Assembly: GCF_021922925.1 (NCBI RefSeq)
Contig: NZ_CP040786.1
Coordinates: 2,790,001 to 2,854,000 of the forward strand
Direction of reading: 5' to 3'
DNA: 64,000 bases
Origin: Clavibacter phaseoli
GTDB taxonomy: Bacteria > Actinomycetota > Actinomycetes > Actinomycetales > Microbacteriaceae
A model generated the notes under the pieces. The model made no database searches. It saw nothing but the letters and a program-made list of their open reading frames with translations, and was not told where the DNA came from. This document shows positions 39,259-48,250 of this stretch, in pieces. A program made the position numbers and the translations under genes. Position 1 is the stretch's first letter; each line of letters opens with the position of its first letter.

Positions 39259-40359
39259 GTGATCCCCGAACCCGCCGCCCCCGTCCGGCTCCGCCCCGCC
39301 ATCGCGGCCATGGTCGCCTACCGCCAGGGCAAGCCGGCCGGCGAGGACGACTTCAAGCTCTCCAGCAACGAGAACCCGTTCGACCCGCTGCCCTCGGTGC
39401 TCGCGCGCATCGACCAGGTGCGCGACGTGAACCGCTACCCCGACGCCGGCGCGACCCTGCTGCGCACCGCGCTCGCCGAGCGCTTCGGCGTCACGGTCGA
39501 CCACGTCCACGCCGGCGCCGGATCCGTGGCGATCCTCTCGCAGCTCATCACGGCGGCCGCGGGCCCCGGCGACGAGGTCGTCCACGCGTGGCGCTCCTTC
39601 GAGGCGTACCCCACCCTCATCACGGTCGCGGGCGCCACGGGCGTCCCCGTCCCGAACCTGCCGGACCACTCGCACGACGTCGACGGCATGATCGCCGCCC
39701 TCACCGACCGCACGCGCGTCGTGATCGTCTGCACGCCGAACAACCCCACCGGCACGCTCGTCACGGAGGCCGACCTCGAGCGCCTGCTCGCGGCCGTCCC
39801 CCGCGACGTCCTCGTGCTCCTCGACGAGGCGTACGGCGAGTTCGTCGGCCCGGAGCATGCCCTCGACGGCATGCGCCTCCTCGCCGACCACCCGAACCTC
39901 GTCGTCCTCCGCACGTTCTCCAAGGCGTACGGGCTCGCCGGCCTCCGCATCGGCTACGCCGTCGGCCACCCGCGCATCCTCGACGCGGCCCGCTCCGCCG
40001 CCATCCCGCTGTCCGTCACGGGCCACGCGCAGCACGCGGCGCTGGCCTCGCTCGAGCACGAGGACGAGCTCCTGGAGCGCGTGGCCGTGCTCGCGCGCGA
40101 TCGCGACGAGGCGTGGCGCGCGCTCACCGAGCAGGGCTGGGACGTGCCGCGACCGCATGGCAACTTCGTCTGGCTGGCGACGGGCGCCGAGACCGCGGAG
40201 GTGGAGGCGCGGCTCGCGGCCGCCGGGCTCGTGGTGCGCGCGTTCGGGTCCGAGGGGATCCGCGTCACCATCGGGGAGCCCGCCTCTGTCCGGAAGCTAC
40301 TGAACGCCTCGGCGGGAATTGTCCGGGGGCTGCCGGAGGGCCACCCGGCGCGCCGGTAG
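39259..40359 (+). CDS. Histidinol-phosphate/aromatic aminotransferase
   Basis: A 366-aa class I/II aminotransferase of the HisC/Pat type. It shows [57 protein letters not shown] and the PLP lysine in [17 protein letters not shown]. HisC family members act on histidinol phosphate or on aromatic amino acids. No his operon is present, and the next genes are a 2-oxoacid dehydrogenase, so an aromatic or branched-chain substrate is possible. Confidence 0.85.
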   Translation: MIPEPAAPVRLRPAIAAMVAYRQGKPAGEDDFKLSSNENPFDPLPSVLARIDQVRDVNRYPDAGATLLRTALAERFGVTVDHVHAGAGSVAILSQLITAAAGPGDEVVHAWRSFEAYPTLITVAGATGVPVPNLPDHSHDVDGMIAALTDRTRVVIVCTPNNPTGTLVTEADLERLLAAVPRDVLVLLDEAYGEFVGPEHALDGMRLLADHPNLVVLRTFSKAYGLAGLRIGYAVGHPRILDAARSAAIPLSVTGHAQHAALASLEHEDELLERVAVLARDRDEAWRALTEQGWDVPRPHGNFVWLATGAETAEVEARLAAAGLVVRAFGSEGIRVTIGEPASVRKLLNASAGIVRGLPEGHPARR

Positions 40360-40362
40360 GTT
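40357..40362 (+). promoter_or_regulatory. Leaderless -10 for E1 alpha gene
   Basis: TAGGTT overlaps the end of the hisC-like gene and ends 6 nt before the ATG at 40369, so the dehydrogenase genes may have their own start. Confidence 0.55.
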
Positions 40363-40368
40363 GGGACG

Positions 40369-41481
40369 ATGCCGGAAAGCGATGTGACGGTCCAGCTCCT
40401 GACCCCCGCGGGCGAGCTCGCACCGAGCGACTCCGCCGAGGAGTTCCTCCCGTACTTCGAGCGACTCACGGAGGACGACCACCGCGGCTTCCTCCGCGAC
40501 ATGCGCCTCACGCGGGCGTTCGACCTCGAGGCCACGAACCTCCAGCGCCAGGGCCACCTCGGCCTCTGGGCGCCGAGCACCGGCCAGGAGGCGGCGCAGG
40601 TCGGATCCGGCCGGGCCACCCGCCCGCAGGACCACGTGTTCCCCGCGTACCGCGAGCACGGCGTCGCGCTCATCCGCGGCGTCGACCCGGTCGACATCGT
40701 GCGGCTCATGCGCGGCGTCACCCACGGCGGCTGGGATCCGGCGGTGGCGAACTTCCACCTCTACACGCTGGTCATCGGCTCGCAGGCGCTGCACGCCACG
40801 GGCTACGCGATGGGCGTCGCGTTCGACGGCGACGTCGCCACCGGCGACCCGGACCGGGACACCGCGGTCATCGCCTACTACGGCGACGGCGCCACCAGCC
40901 AGGGCGACGTGAGCGAGGCGTTCGTCTTCGCCGCGAGCTTCCAGACCCCGCAGGTCTTCTTCCTCCAGAACAACCACTGGGCGATCTCCGTCCCGGTCTC
41001 CACGCAGTCGCGCACGCCCCTCTACCTGCGGTCGCGGGGCTTCGGGGTGCCGAGCACGCAGGTCGACGGCAACGACGTCTTCGCGAGCTACGCCGTCACG
41101 GCCAAGCACCTCGACGACGCGCGGAACGGCGGGGGCCCCTCCTTCATCGAGGCGCTCACGTACCGCGTCGGCGCGCACACCTCGAGCGACGACCCCACGA
41201 AGTACCGCACCGACGAGGAGCTGCAGGGCTGGGTCGCGAAGGACCCCATCGCCCGGCTCGAGGCGTACCTGCGCGCCCAGGGCGCGCCGCAGTCGCTCTT
41301 CGACGGCATCGACGAGGAGGCCAAGGACCTCGCCGCCGACGTCCGCCGCCGCACCATCGAGCTCACGAGCCCGGCGCTGCCCGGCATCTTCGACCACGTC
41401 TACTCGGAGCCGCACCCCGTCACGACGGAGCAGCGCGAGTGGCTCGAGCGCTACGAGGCCTCCCTGGGAGGGAACCGATGA
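40369..41481 (+). CDS. bkdA: 2-oxoacid dehydrogenase E1 alpha subunit (branched-chain type)
   Basis: The thiamine-diphosphate subunit (370 aa) of a branched-chain or pyruvate-type dehydrogenase complex, decarboxylating the oxoacid. Motifs are RQGHLGLWAPSTGQEAAQVGS, the cofactor site YYGDGATSQGDVSEAFVFA, and FFLQNNHWAISVP. RQGxLxLW...GQEAAQVGS is commoner in branched-chain E1 alpha than in PDH. The stop overlaps the E1 beta start (ATGA). Confidence 0.9.
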   Translation: MPESDVTVQLLTPAGELAPSDSAEEFLPYFERLTEDDHRGFLRDMRLTRAFDLEATNLQRQGHLGLWAPSTGQEAAQVGSGRATRPQDHVFPAYREHGVALIRGVDPVDIVRLMRGVTHGGWDPAVANFHLYTLVIGSQALHATGYAMGVAFDGDVATGDPDRDTAVIAYYGDGATSQGDVSEAFVFAASFQTPQVFFLQNNHWAISVPVSTQSRTPLYLRSRGFGVPSTQVDGNDVFASYAVTAKHLDDARNGGGPSFIEALTYRVGAHTSSDDPTKYRTDEELQGWVAKDPIARLEAYLRAQGAPQSLFDGIDEEAKDLAADVRRRTIELTSPALPGIFDHVYSEPHPVTTEQREWLERYEASLGGNR

Positions 41482-42533
41482 CCGACACCATCGATCGCGC
41501 CGCGACCCCCGCGGGATCCGACGACGCCGCGACGCGCGGCACGGGAGCCCCCGCCGGCATCGAGAGTATGCCCATGGCCAAGGCGCTCAACGCCGGCCTC
41601 CGCCGCGCGCTCGAGGAGGACGACAAGGTCCTGCTCATGGGCGAGGACATCGGCCCGCTCGGCGGCGTCTTCCGCATCACCGAGCACCTGCAGCGCGACT
41701 TCGGCGACCGCCGCGTCATCGACACGCCGCTCGCCGAGTCCGGCATCGTCGGCACGGCCATCGGACTCGCGATGCGCGGCTACCGGCCCGTGTGCGAGAT
41801 CCAGTTCGACGGCTTCATCTACCCGGCCTTCGACCAGATCACGAGCCAGCTCGCCAAGATCACCAACCGGCACGAGGGCGCGATGCGCATGCCCGTCGTG
41901 ATCCGCGTGCCGTACGGCGGCCACATCGGCGCCATCGAGCACCACCAGGAGAGCCCCGAGGCGTACTTCGCGCACACCCCCGGCCTCCGCGTCGTCAGCC
42001 CGAGCACCCCGCACGACGCCTACTGGATGATCCAGGAGGCCATCAAGAGCGACGACCCGGTCATGTTCTTCGAGCCCAAGGCGCGCTACCGGCCGAAGGG
42101 CGAGGTCGACTTCTCCGCCCCCGGCATCGGCCTGCACGAGAGCCGCGTCGTCCGCTCCGGCACCGACGTCACGCTCGTCGGGCACGGCGCCATGGTCGCG
42201 ATGCTGCTGCAGGCGGCCGAGCTCGCCGCCGAGGAGGGCACGAGCGTCGAGGTCGTCGACCTGCGCTCGCTGTCGCCCGTCGACTACGGCCCCATCCTCG
42301 AGTCGGTCCAGCGCACCGGCCGCCTGGTCGTCGCGCAGGAGGCGCCCGGCCACGTGTCGGTCGGCTCCGAGATCGCGGCGACCGTCACCGAGCGCGCGTT
42401 CTACTCGCTCGAGGCGCCGGTGATCCGCGTCTCCGGCTTCGACGCCCCGTTCCCTCCCGCGAAGCTCGAGACGCTGTACCTCCCGGATGCCGACCGCATC
42501 CTCGAGGCCGTCGACCGCTCGCTCGCCTACTAG
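41478..42533 (+). CDS. bkdB: 2-oxoacid dehydrogenase E1 beta subunit
   Basis: The E1 beta subunit (351 aa), which pairs with E1 alpha. It has MAKALNAGLRRALEEDDKVLLMGEDIG, GGVFRITEHLQRDFG, DTPLAESGIVGTAIGLAMRG, RVPYGGHIGAIEHHQESPEAYFAH and VVSPSTPHDAYW. The ATG at 41478 overlaps the previous stop. A non-conserved stretch of about 30 aa precedes the core. Its stop is 57 bp before E2. Confidence 0.93.
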   Translation: MTDTIDRAATPAGSDDAATRGTGAPAGIESMPMAKALNAGLRRALEEDDKVLLMGEDIGPLGGVFRITEHLQRDFGDRRVIDTPLAESGIVGTAIGLAMRGYRPVCEIQFDGFIYPAFDQITSQLAKITNRHEGAMRMPVVIRVPYGGHIGAIEHHQESPEAYFAHTPGLRVVSPSTPHDAYWMIQEAIKSDDPVMFFEPKARYRPKGEVDFSAPGIGLHESRVVRSGTDVTLVGHGAMVAMLLQAAELAAEEGTSVEVVDLRSLSPVDYGPILESVQRTGRLVVAQEAPGHVSVGSEIAATVTERAFYSLEAPVIRVSGFDAPFPPAKLETLYLPDADRILEAVDRSLAY

Positions 42534-42590
42534 ACGCCGCACCCGTCACGACGCCCGCCGCCCGCGCGGCACGAAGAAGAGGACCGCACG

Positions 42591-43991
42591 ATGGCTGATT
42601 CCGAGTTCACCCTGCCCGACGTGGGCGAGGGCCTCATCGACGCCGAGATCGTCTCGTGGCGCGTGCAGCCGGGCGACCAGGTGGCGCTCAACCAGGTGAT
42701 CGTCGAGATCGAGACGGCGAAGTCGCTCGTCGAGCTGCCGAGCCCGTTCGAGGGCACGGTCTCGGGGTTGCTCGTGCAGGAGGGCCAGACGGTCGAGGTG
42801 GGCACGCCCATCATCGCCATCGCGCAGGGCTCGCCGAGCGTCTCCGCGCCCGCCGAGACGCCGGCGCAGATGGCCCTCCCGGGAGAGACGGTGATCGAGG
42901 ACGACACCGCCATCGAGAACCGCGAGCCGGCGCCTGCGCCCGCCGCCGAGGAGGCATCGGGGGCCGTGCTCGTGGGCTACGGCACGGTCGGCAAGGTCGC
43001 CAGCCGCCGTCGTCGCGCCGAGCCGGGCGACGCCGCCCCGGCCGCCCGCCACGCCGCGCGTCCGGGCGCCTCGGCCGGAGCGGCAGCCTCCCGCGCCCCG
43101 CGTCCCGACTCGGTGCCCGCCGCCTCCGCCGTGCCGATCATCGCCAAGCCCCCCATCCGCAAGCTCGCCAAGGACCTCGAGGTCGACCTGGCCGAGGTCG
43201 AGGCCACCGGGCTGGTGGGCGAGATCACGCGCGAGGACGTCATCCGCACGGCGCAGCAGGCGAGCGTCTTCAAGAACATCGAGACGCCGGAGTGGCCGGA
43301 CGCGCGCGAGGAGCGGATCCCCGTCAAGGGCGTCCGAAAGGTCATCGCCTCCGCCATGGTGCAGAGCGCGTTCCAGGCGCCCCACGTGAGCCTGTTCGTC
43401 GACGTCGACGCCACCCGCACGATGGAGTTCGTCAAGCGCCTCAAGGCGTCCACCGACTTCGCGGGCGTCAAGGTCTCGCCGCTGCTCATCATGGCGAAGG
43501 CGATGATCTGGGCCGTGCGCCGGAACCCCACCGTCAACTCCTCGTGGACCGACCAGGAGATCATCGTCCGCCACTACGTGAACCTCGGCGTCGCCGCCGC
43601 GACGCCGCGCGGGCTCGTGGTCCCGAACGTCAAGGAGGCGCAGGCCATGTCGCTGCTGGAGCTCGCCCGCTCGCTCGAGCAGCTGACCCTGACGGCGCGC
43701 GACGGCAAGACGAGCCCGGCGGACATGAGCCAGGGCACCATCACGATCACCAACATCGGCGTCTTCGGCATGGACACCGGCACGCCGATCCTCAACCCGG
43801 GCGAGGTCGCGATCGTCGCGCTCGGCACGATCAAGCAGAGGCCGTGGGTCGTCGACGGCGAGGTGCGCCCGCGCTTCGTCACGACCATCGGCGCGAGCTT
43901 CGACCACCGCGTGGTCGACGGCGACGTCGCGAGCCGCTTCCTGGCGGACGTCGCGAGCATCATCGAGGAGCCCGCGCTGCTCCTGGAGTGA
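42591..43991 (+). CDS. bkdC: Dihydrolipoamide acyltransferase (E2)
   Basis: The E2 core (466 aa) passes acyl groups to CoA. It has one lipoyl domain (about 1-80; lipoyl lysine K44 in [10 protein letters not shown]), an alanine/proline-rich linker, an E3-binding domain ([22 protein letters not shown]), and the catalytic domain with [15 protein letters not shown]. No E3 gene follows; a shared dihydrolipoamide dehydrogenase elsewhere is presumed. The complex could supply branched primers for anteiso/iso fatty acids, an inference. Confidence 0.94.
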   Translation: MADSEFTLPDVGEGLIDAEIVSWRVQPGDQVALNQVIVEIETAKSLVELPSPFEGTVSGLLVQEGQTVEVGTPIIAIAQGSPSVSAPAETPAQMALPGETVIEDDTAIENREPAPAPAAEEASGAVLVGYGTVGKVASRRRRAEPGDAAPAARHAARPGASAGAAASRAPRPDSVPAASAVPIIAKPPIRKLAKDLEVDLAEVEATGLVGEITREDVIRTAQQASVFKNIETPEWPDAREERIPVKGVRKVIASAMVQSAFQAPHVSLFVDVDATRTMEFVKRLKASTDFAGVKVSPLLIMAKAMIWAVRRNPTVNSSWTDQEIIVRHYVNLGVAAATPRGLVVPNVKEAQAMSLLELARSLEQLTLTARDGKTSPADMSQGTITITNIGVFGMDTGTPILNPGEVAIVALGTIKQRPWVVDGEVRPRFVTTIGASFDHRVVDGDVASRFLADVASIIEEPALLLE

Positions 43992-44025
43992 GTCCCCGCC
44001 GTCCACAGCGGCGCCGCGATGGTAC

Positions 44026-44040
44026 TGATACCGGTTCTCA
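44026..44040. promoter_or_regulatory. Zur-box-like operator before znuA
   Basis: TGATACCGGTTCTCA matches ten of fifteen positions of the Fur/Zur-type palindrome TGAAAACGATTTTCA, including both TGA/TCA ends and the central CG. It lies 19 bp before the ATG and ends 6 bp upstream of the -10. The zur gene is in the same operon, so zinc-dependent self-repression fits. Confidence 0.65.
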
Positions 44041-44046
44041 ATAGCG

Positions 44047-44052
44047 TATCGT
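44047..44052 (+). promoter_or_regulatory. Leaderless -10 for znu operon
   Basis: TATCGT ends 7 nt before the ATG at 44060, close to the Zur box. Confidence 0.5.
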
Positions 44053-44059
44053 CGGACGC

Positions 44060-45007
44060 ATGAACCGTCGCCCCCTCACCGCCCTGCTCGCCGTCTCGCT
44101 CCTCGCCGTCCCGCTCGCGGGCTGCGCCTCCGGATCCGGGGCCCCCTCCGGCGACGCGTCCGCGTCCGGCGGGGCGACGCTCGAGGTCGTCGCCTCGACG
44201 GACGTCTACGGCGACATCGCGCAGCAGATCGGCGGCGACGACGTGAAGGTGACGTCGATCATCGACAGCCCCGACAAGGACCCGCACGAGTACCAGGCCA
44301 CCTCCCGCGACCAGCTGGCGCTCTCCACGGCCGACGTCGTGATCCAGAACGGCGGCGGCTACGACGACTTCGTCGACACCATGATCAGCGCGCTCCCGGG
44401 CGGGAAGAGCCCGGTCCTCCTCAATGCGGCCGACATCTCGGGCTACGACCAGAAGCCGGCCGAGGGGGAGTTCAACGAGCACGTCTGGTACGACATGCCC
44501 ACGATGAAGAAGCTCGCCGAGGAGATCGAGCAGGCGTTCTCGAAGGCGGATCCCGCCGGCGCCGCCACGTTCGAGGCGAACGAGCAGGCCTTCACGGCGA
44601 AGCTCGACACGATCGCCGCGGCCGAGGCCGCCGCGAAGTCGGCCGGCACCGGCAAGGGCGTCGCGATCACCGAGCCCGTGCCGCTGTACCTCACGAGCGC
44701 CATGGGCCTCGAGAACCGCACGCCGGACGAGTTCAGCGAGGCCGTCGAGGAGGGCACCGACGTCCCCGCCGACGTGCTCAAGGAGACGCTCGCCCTCTTC
44801 TCGGAGAAGCAGGTCGCGGCGCTCGTCTACAACTCGCAGACCACGGGCGCCACGACCGACCAGGTGGTCGCCGCCGCGAAGGCCGCCGGCATCCCCGTCG
44901 TGCCGGTCACGGAGACCCTGCCCGCCGACCTGCCCGCGGGCAGCGGGTACGTTGAGTGGATGACCGAGAACGTCGACGCCGTGGCCTCCGCGATCCGGGG
45001 ATCGTGA
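44060..45007 (+). CDS. znuA: Zinc/metal ABC transporter substrate-binding lipoprotein
   Basis: A 315-aa cluster A-I (ZnuA/TroA-like) metal-binding lipoprotein. The lipobox LAGC ends at C22. Metal ligands are suggested by DKDPHEYQ (a His), HVWYD and GAT...TTD-type loops. It has EVVASTDVYGDIAQQIGGD. The stop overlaps the ATPase start as GTGA. Zinc is inferred from the Zur gene in the operon; manganese is not excluded. Confidence 0.9.
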   Translation: MNRRPLTALLAVSLLAVPLAGCASGSGAPSGDASASGGATLEVVASTDVYGDIAQQIGGDDVKVTSIIDSPDKDPHEYQATSRDQLALSTADVVIQNGGGYDDFVDTMISALPGGKSPVLLNAADISGYDQKPAEGEFNEHVWYDMPTMKKLAEEIEQAFSKADPAGAATFEANEQAFTAKLDTIAAAEAAAKSAGTGKGVAITEPVPLYLTSAMGLENRTPDEFSEAVEEGTDVPADVLKETLALFSEKQVAALVYNSQTTGATTDQVVAAAKAAGIPVVPVTETLPADLPAGSGYVEWMTENVDAVASAIRGS

Positions 45008-45867
45008 CCGGCGCACCCGTCCTGAGCCTCCGGGACGCGACGCTCGCGTTCGGCGCGCGCACCCTCTGGAGCGGACTCGACCTCGACGTGGCGCCCGGCG
45101 AGTTCGTCGCGGTGCTCGGTCCGAACGGATCCGGCAAGACCAGCTTCCTCAAGTCCGTCCTCGGCGCCCAGCACCTCACGTCGGGGGAGATGCGCTTCCT
45201 CGACGAGCCCGTGCGCCGCGGTGCGCGACGCATCGGCTACATCCCGCAGCAGAAGCTCATCACCGCGTCGACGCCCGTGCGGGCCCGCGACCTCGTCGGC
45301 TTCGGCGTCACCGGCCACCGCTGGGGGCTGCCGATCAGCCGCCGCGCCGAGCGGGCCCGGGTCGACGAGCTGCTCGACGCTGTCGGAGCCACCGCCTACG
45401 CCGATGCGCCGGTCGCGACGCTCTCCGGTGGCGAGCAGCAGCGGCTGCGCGTGGCCCAGGCCCTGGCGTCGGATCCGCGGCTCCTCCTCTGCGACGAGCC
45501 GCTCCTCAGCCTCGACCTCGGCCACCAGCGCGTGGTCAGCGAGCTCATCGACCGGCACCGCAGGGAGACCGGCGCGGCGGTCGTCTTCGTCACCCACGAC
45601 GTCAACCCCGTGCTCGACATGGTCGACCGGGTGCTCTACCTCGTGGGTGGCCGGTTCCGCATCGGCACGCCCGACGAGGTCCTCGACTCCGAGGTGCTGA
45701 GCTCGCTCTACGGCACGCCCGTCGACGTGGTGCGCGTGCGCGGCCGCGTCGTCGTGGTCGGCGCCACCGACGACTTGCACGGCCACCACTCGCACGACGA
45801 CGAGGACGGCGACCACGGGTCGCACGGCGTGCACGACGCCGCGCCCGCCGACGGGAGGGCCGCGTGA
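45004..45867 (+). CDS. znuC: Zinc ABC transporter ATP-binding protein
   Basis: The ATPase (287 aa) of the importer. Walker A GPNGSGKTS, signature LSGGEQQR, Walker B LLLCDEPLLSLD, and the switch THDVNPVLDM are present. The C-terminus is unusual: about 35 residues rich in His and Asp (GHHSHDDEDGDHGSHGVHD) that could bind zinc in the cytosol. GTG start; the stop overlaps the permease start. Confidence 0.92.
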   Translation: MTGAPVLSLRDATLAFGARTLWSGLDLDVAPGEFVAVLGPNGSGKTSFLKSVLGAQHLTSGEMRFLDEPVRRGARRIGYIPQQKLITASTPVRARDLVGFGVTGHRWGLPISRRAERARVDELLDAVGATAYADAPVATLSGGEQQRLRVAQALASDPRLLLCDEPLLSLDLGHQRVVSELIDRHRRETGAAVVFVTHDVNPVLDMVDRVLYLVGGRFRIGTPDEVLDSEVLSSLYGTPVDVVRVRGRVVVVGATDDLHGHHSHDDEDGDHGSHGVHDAAPADGRAA

Positions 45868-46790
45868 TCCACCTCATCGCGGACGCGGGCGACGTCTGGT
45901 CGCGCCTGTTCGACTTCTCCGACTACGGCGCGCTCGTCGCGCTGCTGCGGAACAGCATCATCGCGGGCGCCGTGCTCGGCGTCGTCGGCGGCCTCATCGG
46001 CGTCTTCGTCATGACGCGCGACCTCGCCTTCGCGGTGCACGGCGTGAGCGAGCTGTCGTTCGCGGGTGCCGCGGCGGCCCTGCTGCTCGGCGTCAACGTC
46101 GTGGGCGGATCCCTCGTGGGATCCCTCATCGCGGCGATCGCCATCGGCGTGCTCGGCACGCGCGCGAAGGACCGCAACTCGATCATCGCCGTCATCATGC
46201 CGTTCGGCCTGGGGCTCGGGATCCTGTTCCTCGCCCTCTACGACGGCCGAGCAAGCAACAAGTTCGGCCTGCTCACGGGCCAGATCGTCTCGGTCGACAA
46301 CCCGCAGCTCGGCTACCTCGTCGCCATCAGCGCGGTCGTCATCGTCGGCCTCGCGGTCGTCTGGCGGCCGCTCATGTTCGCGAGCGTCGACCCCGACGTG
46401 GCGGCGGCCCGCGGCGTGCCGGTGCGGACCCTCTCCATCGTGTTCATGATCCTGCTCGGGCTCGGCACGGCGGTCTCCATCCAGATCGTCGGCGCGCTGC
46501 TCGTGCTCTCGCTGCTGGTGACGCCCGCGGCCGCCGCGATGCGCGTCTCGTCGACGCCCCGCGTGGTCGTCTCGCTCAGCGTGCTGTTCGCGCTCGCGAG
46601 CATCGTCGGCGGGATCATGCTCGCGCTCGGCAGCAGCATCCCCATCAGCCCGTACGTCACCACCATCTCGTTCACGATCTACCTGGTCTGCCGCGGCATC
46701 GACGCCCTCCGGGCGCGCAGCGGCGCCTCGGGCGGGACGCGTACCCTGGCGGGGCGGGGAGGATCGCCCGCCGGGAGGGCACGGGCATGA
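45864..46790 (+). CDS. znuB: Zinc ABC transporter permease
   Basis: A 308-aa ABC-3 family permease with about eight to nine helices. SIIAGAVLGVVGGLIGVFVMTRDLAFAVHGVSELSFAGAAAALLLG is the family N-terminal motif. The GTG at 45864 overlaps the ATPase stop, and the stop overlaps zur (ATGA). The substrate is inferred from its neighbours. Confidence 0.92.
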   Translation: MIHLIADAGDVWSRLFDFSDYGALVALLRNSIIAGAVLGVVGGLIGVFVMTRDLAFAVHGVSELSFAGAAAALLLGVNVVGGSLVGSLIAAIAIGVLGTRAKDRNSIIAVIMPFGLGLGILFLALYDGRASNKFGLLTGQIVSVDNPQLGYLVAISAVVIVGLAVVWRPLMFASVDPDVAAARGVPVRTLSIVFMILLGLGTAVSIQIVGALLVLSLLVTPAAAAMRVSSTPRVVVSLSVLFALASIVGGIMLALGSSIPISPYVTTISFTIYLVCRGIDALRARSGASGGTRTLAGRGGSPAGRARA

Positions 46791-47233
46791 AGCGGAACAC
46801 GTGGCAGCGCGAGGCCGTCAGGCAGGCGCTGGACGCCTCGACCGAGTTCGTGAGCGCGCAGCGGCTGCATGCGCGGCTGCACGACGCGGGATCCCCGATC
46901 GGCCTGGCCACCGTCTACCGCGCGCTCGGCGACCTCGCCGCGGAGGGCGACGCCGACTCGCTGCAGTCGCCCGACGGCGAGGCGCTCTACCGCACGTGCG
47001 CCACGGGCGGCCACCACCACCACCTCATCTGCCGCGTCTGCGGGAAGACCGTCGAGATCGCGGCCGACGAGGTCGAGTCCTGGGCGCACGACGTCGCCGC
47101 GCGCAACGGCTTCACGGCGCCGAGCCACGTCGTCGACGTGTTCGGGCTCTGCGCCGAGTGCACGCGGCGCGCGGCCGACGCGGCGTCGGCGGACGCGTCG
47201 GCGACCGCCGCCGAGGCCCCCGCATCCGCATGA
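46787..47233 (+). CDS. zur: Fur family zinc regulator Zur
   Basis: A 148-aa Fur-family repressor. The winged helix (TWQREAVRQALDASTEFVSAQRLHARL...IGLATVYRALGDLA) is followed by the metal-binding HHHHLICRVCG and a distal CAEC pair, making the structural zinc site. The neighbours make zinc the likely co-repressor. A C-terminal tail of about 20 residues is alanine-rich. The ATG overlaps the permease stop. Confidence 0.93.
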   Translation: MKRNTWQREAVRQALDASTEFVSAQRLHARLHDAGSPIGLATVYRALGDLAAEGDADSLQSPDGEALYRTCATGGHHHHLICRVCGKTVEIAADEVESWAHDVAARNGFTAPSHVVDVFGLCAECTRRAADAASADASATAAEAPASA

Positions 47234-47355
47234 TCCCGGGCCCTCGGCTTGCGCCCGGGCGTGTCGTCGCGTAGCCTCGATCCTTGGCCGAGCGGCTCAT
47301 CCGCTCGCATGTGCGCCCATCCCCCTCTCTCGAGAACAGGGGACGGGCGTGCCGA

Positions 47356-47388
47356 CAAGAAATCTTGGGTAGGGCGGTCTCGCCCTAC
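47356..47388 (+). promoter_or_regulatory. rpmB leader: palindrome and 8-bp hairpin
   Basis: CAAGAAATCTTG (47356-47367) has 5-bp arms. Directly after it GTAGGGCG/CGCCCTAC (47369-47376 with 47381-47388) makes a perfect 8-bp hairpin with a GTCT loop, 11 bp before the GGAGG of rpmB. This could be a regulatory leader. No clear Zur box was found in this gap. Confidence 0.45.
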
Positions 47389-47407
47389 GGTACCTACGGA
47401 GGAAACC

Positions 47408-47644
47408 ATGGCAGCAACCTGCCAGGTGACCGGCGCCGTCCCCGGCTTCGGACACAACATCTCGCACTCGCACCGGCGCACCAAGCGCCGCTTCGACCCG
47501 AACGTGCAGAAGAAGACGTACTACGTCCCCTCGCTGCGTCGCAACGTCAAGCTCACGCTCTCCGCGAAGGGCATCAAGGTCATCGACGCCCGCGGCATCG
47601 AGTCCGTCGTCAAGGACCTCCTCGGTCGTGGGGTGAAGATCTAA
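47408..47644 (+). CDS. rpmB: 50S ribosomal protein L28 (cysteine-poor form)
   Basis: bL28 (78 aa): [25 protein letters not shown], then [28 protein letters not shown]. Only one Cys (C5) is present, so the zinc-binding CxxC pairs are missing and it is the zinc-independent type. GGAGGAAACC precedes the ATG. Its stop shares a base with rpmG (TAATG). Confidence 0.96.
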   Translation: MAATCQVTGAVPGFGHNISHSHRRTKRRFDPNVQKKTYYVPSLRRNVKLTLSAKGIKVIDARGIESVVKDLLGRGVKI

Positions 47645-47811
47645 TGGCCAAGCAGCAGGACGTCCGTCCGATCATCAAGCTCCGCTCGACGGCTGGCACC
47701 GGGTACACGTACGTGACCCGCAAGAACCGCCGCAACAACCCCGACCGCCTCGTGCTGAAGAAGTACGACCCGGTCGTCCGCAAGCACGTCGACTTCCGCG
47801 AGGAGCGCTAA
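47644..47811 (+). CDS. rpmG: 50S ribosomal protein L33 (cysteine-free form)
   Basis: bL33 (55 aa): [41 protein letters not shown]. No Cys residues, so it is the zinc-independent form. It is between rpmB and rpsN, 2 nt before rpsN. Confidence 0.96.
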   Translation: MAKQQDVRPIIKLRSTAGTGYTYVTRKNRRNNPDRLVLKKYDPVVRKHVDFREER

Positions 47812-47813
47812 CC

Positions 47814-48119
47814 ATGGCCAAGAAGAGCAAGATCGCCCGCAACGAGCAGCGCAAGGTCATCGTCGAGCGGTACGCCGCGAAGCGCCTCGAGCTGAAGAAG
47901 GCCCTCGTGGACCCGAACGGCACCGACGAGAGCCGCGAGGCGGCCCGCGCCGGCATCCAGCGCCTCCCGCGCGACGCCTCGCCCGTCCGCGTGCGCCAGC
48001 GCGACGGCATCGACGGTCGCCCCCGCGGCAACCTGTCGAAGTTCGGCATCTCCCGCGTGCGCTTCCGGGACATGGCCCACCGCGGCGAGCTTCCGGGCAT
48101 CACGAAGTCCAGCTGGTAG
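47814..48119 (+). CDS. rpsN: 30S ribosomal protein S14 (cysteine-free long form)
   Basis: uS14 (101 aa): the long zinc-free form ([28 protein letters not shown]-type region replaced by [15 protein letters not shown], then [28 protein letters not shown]). No Cys at all. With L28 and L33 it forms the set that can replace zinc-binding versions when zinc is short. Confidence 0.96.
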   Translation: MAKKSKIARNEQRKVIVERYAAKRLELKKALVDPNGTDESREAARAGIQRLPRDASPVRVRQRDGIDGRPRGNLSKFGISRVRFRDMAHRGELPGITKSSW

Positions 48120-48127
48120 GTTCCAAG

Positions 48128-48179
48128 CGGCCGTACGGCCGAACGGACCGCTGATGGCCTGATCGGGTCGCACGGTCCG
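48128..48179 (+). terminator. Palindromes after rpsN
   Basis: CGGCCGTACGGCCG (48128-48141) is a perfect 14-bp palindrome 9 bp after the rpsN stop. CGGACCG (48144-48150) and CGGTCCG (48173-48179) form a second stem. The words CGGACCGCTGA and CGGTCCGCTGA also make a degenerate direct repeat. Likely terminator or processing element; no U-tract. Confidence 0.45.
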
Positions 48180-48250
48180 CTGACGTAGACAGACACCATC
48201 CACCACACGGCCGCTCGCGAAGAACGGCACCAGGTCCGAGGAGGACACCC

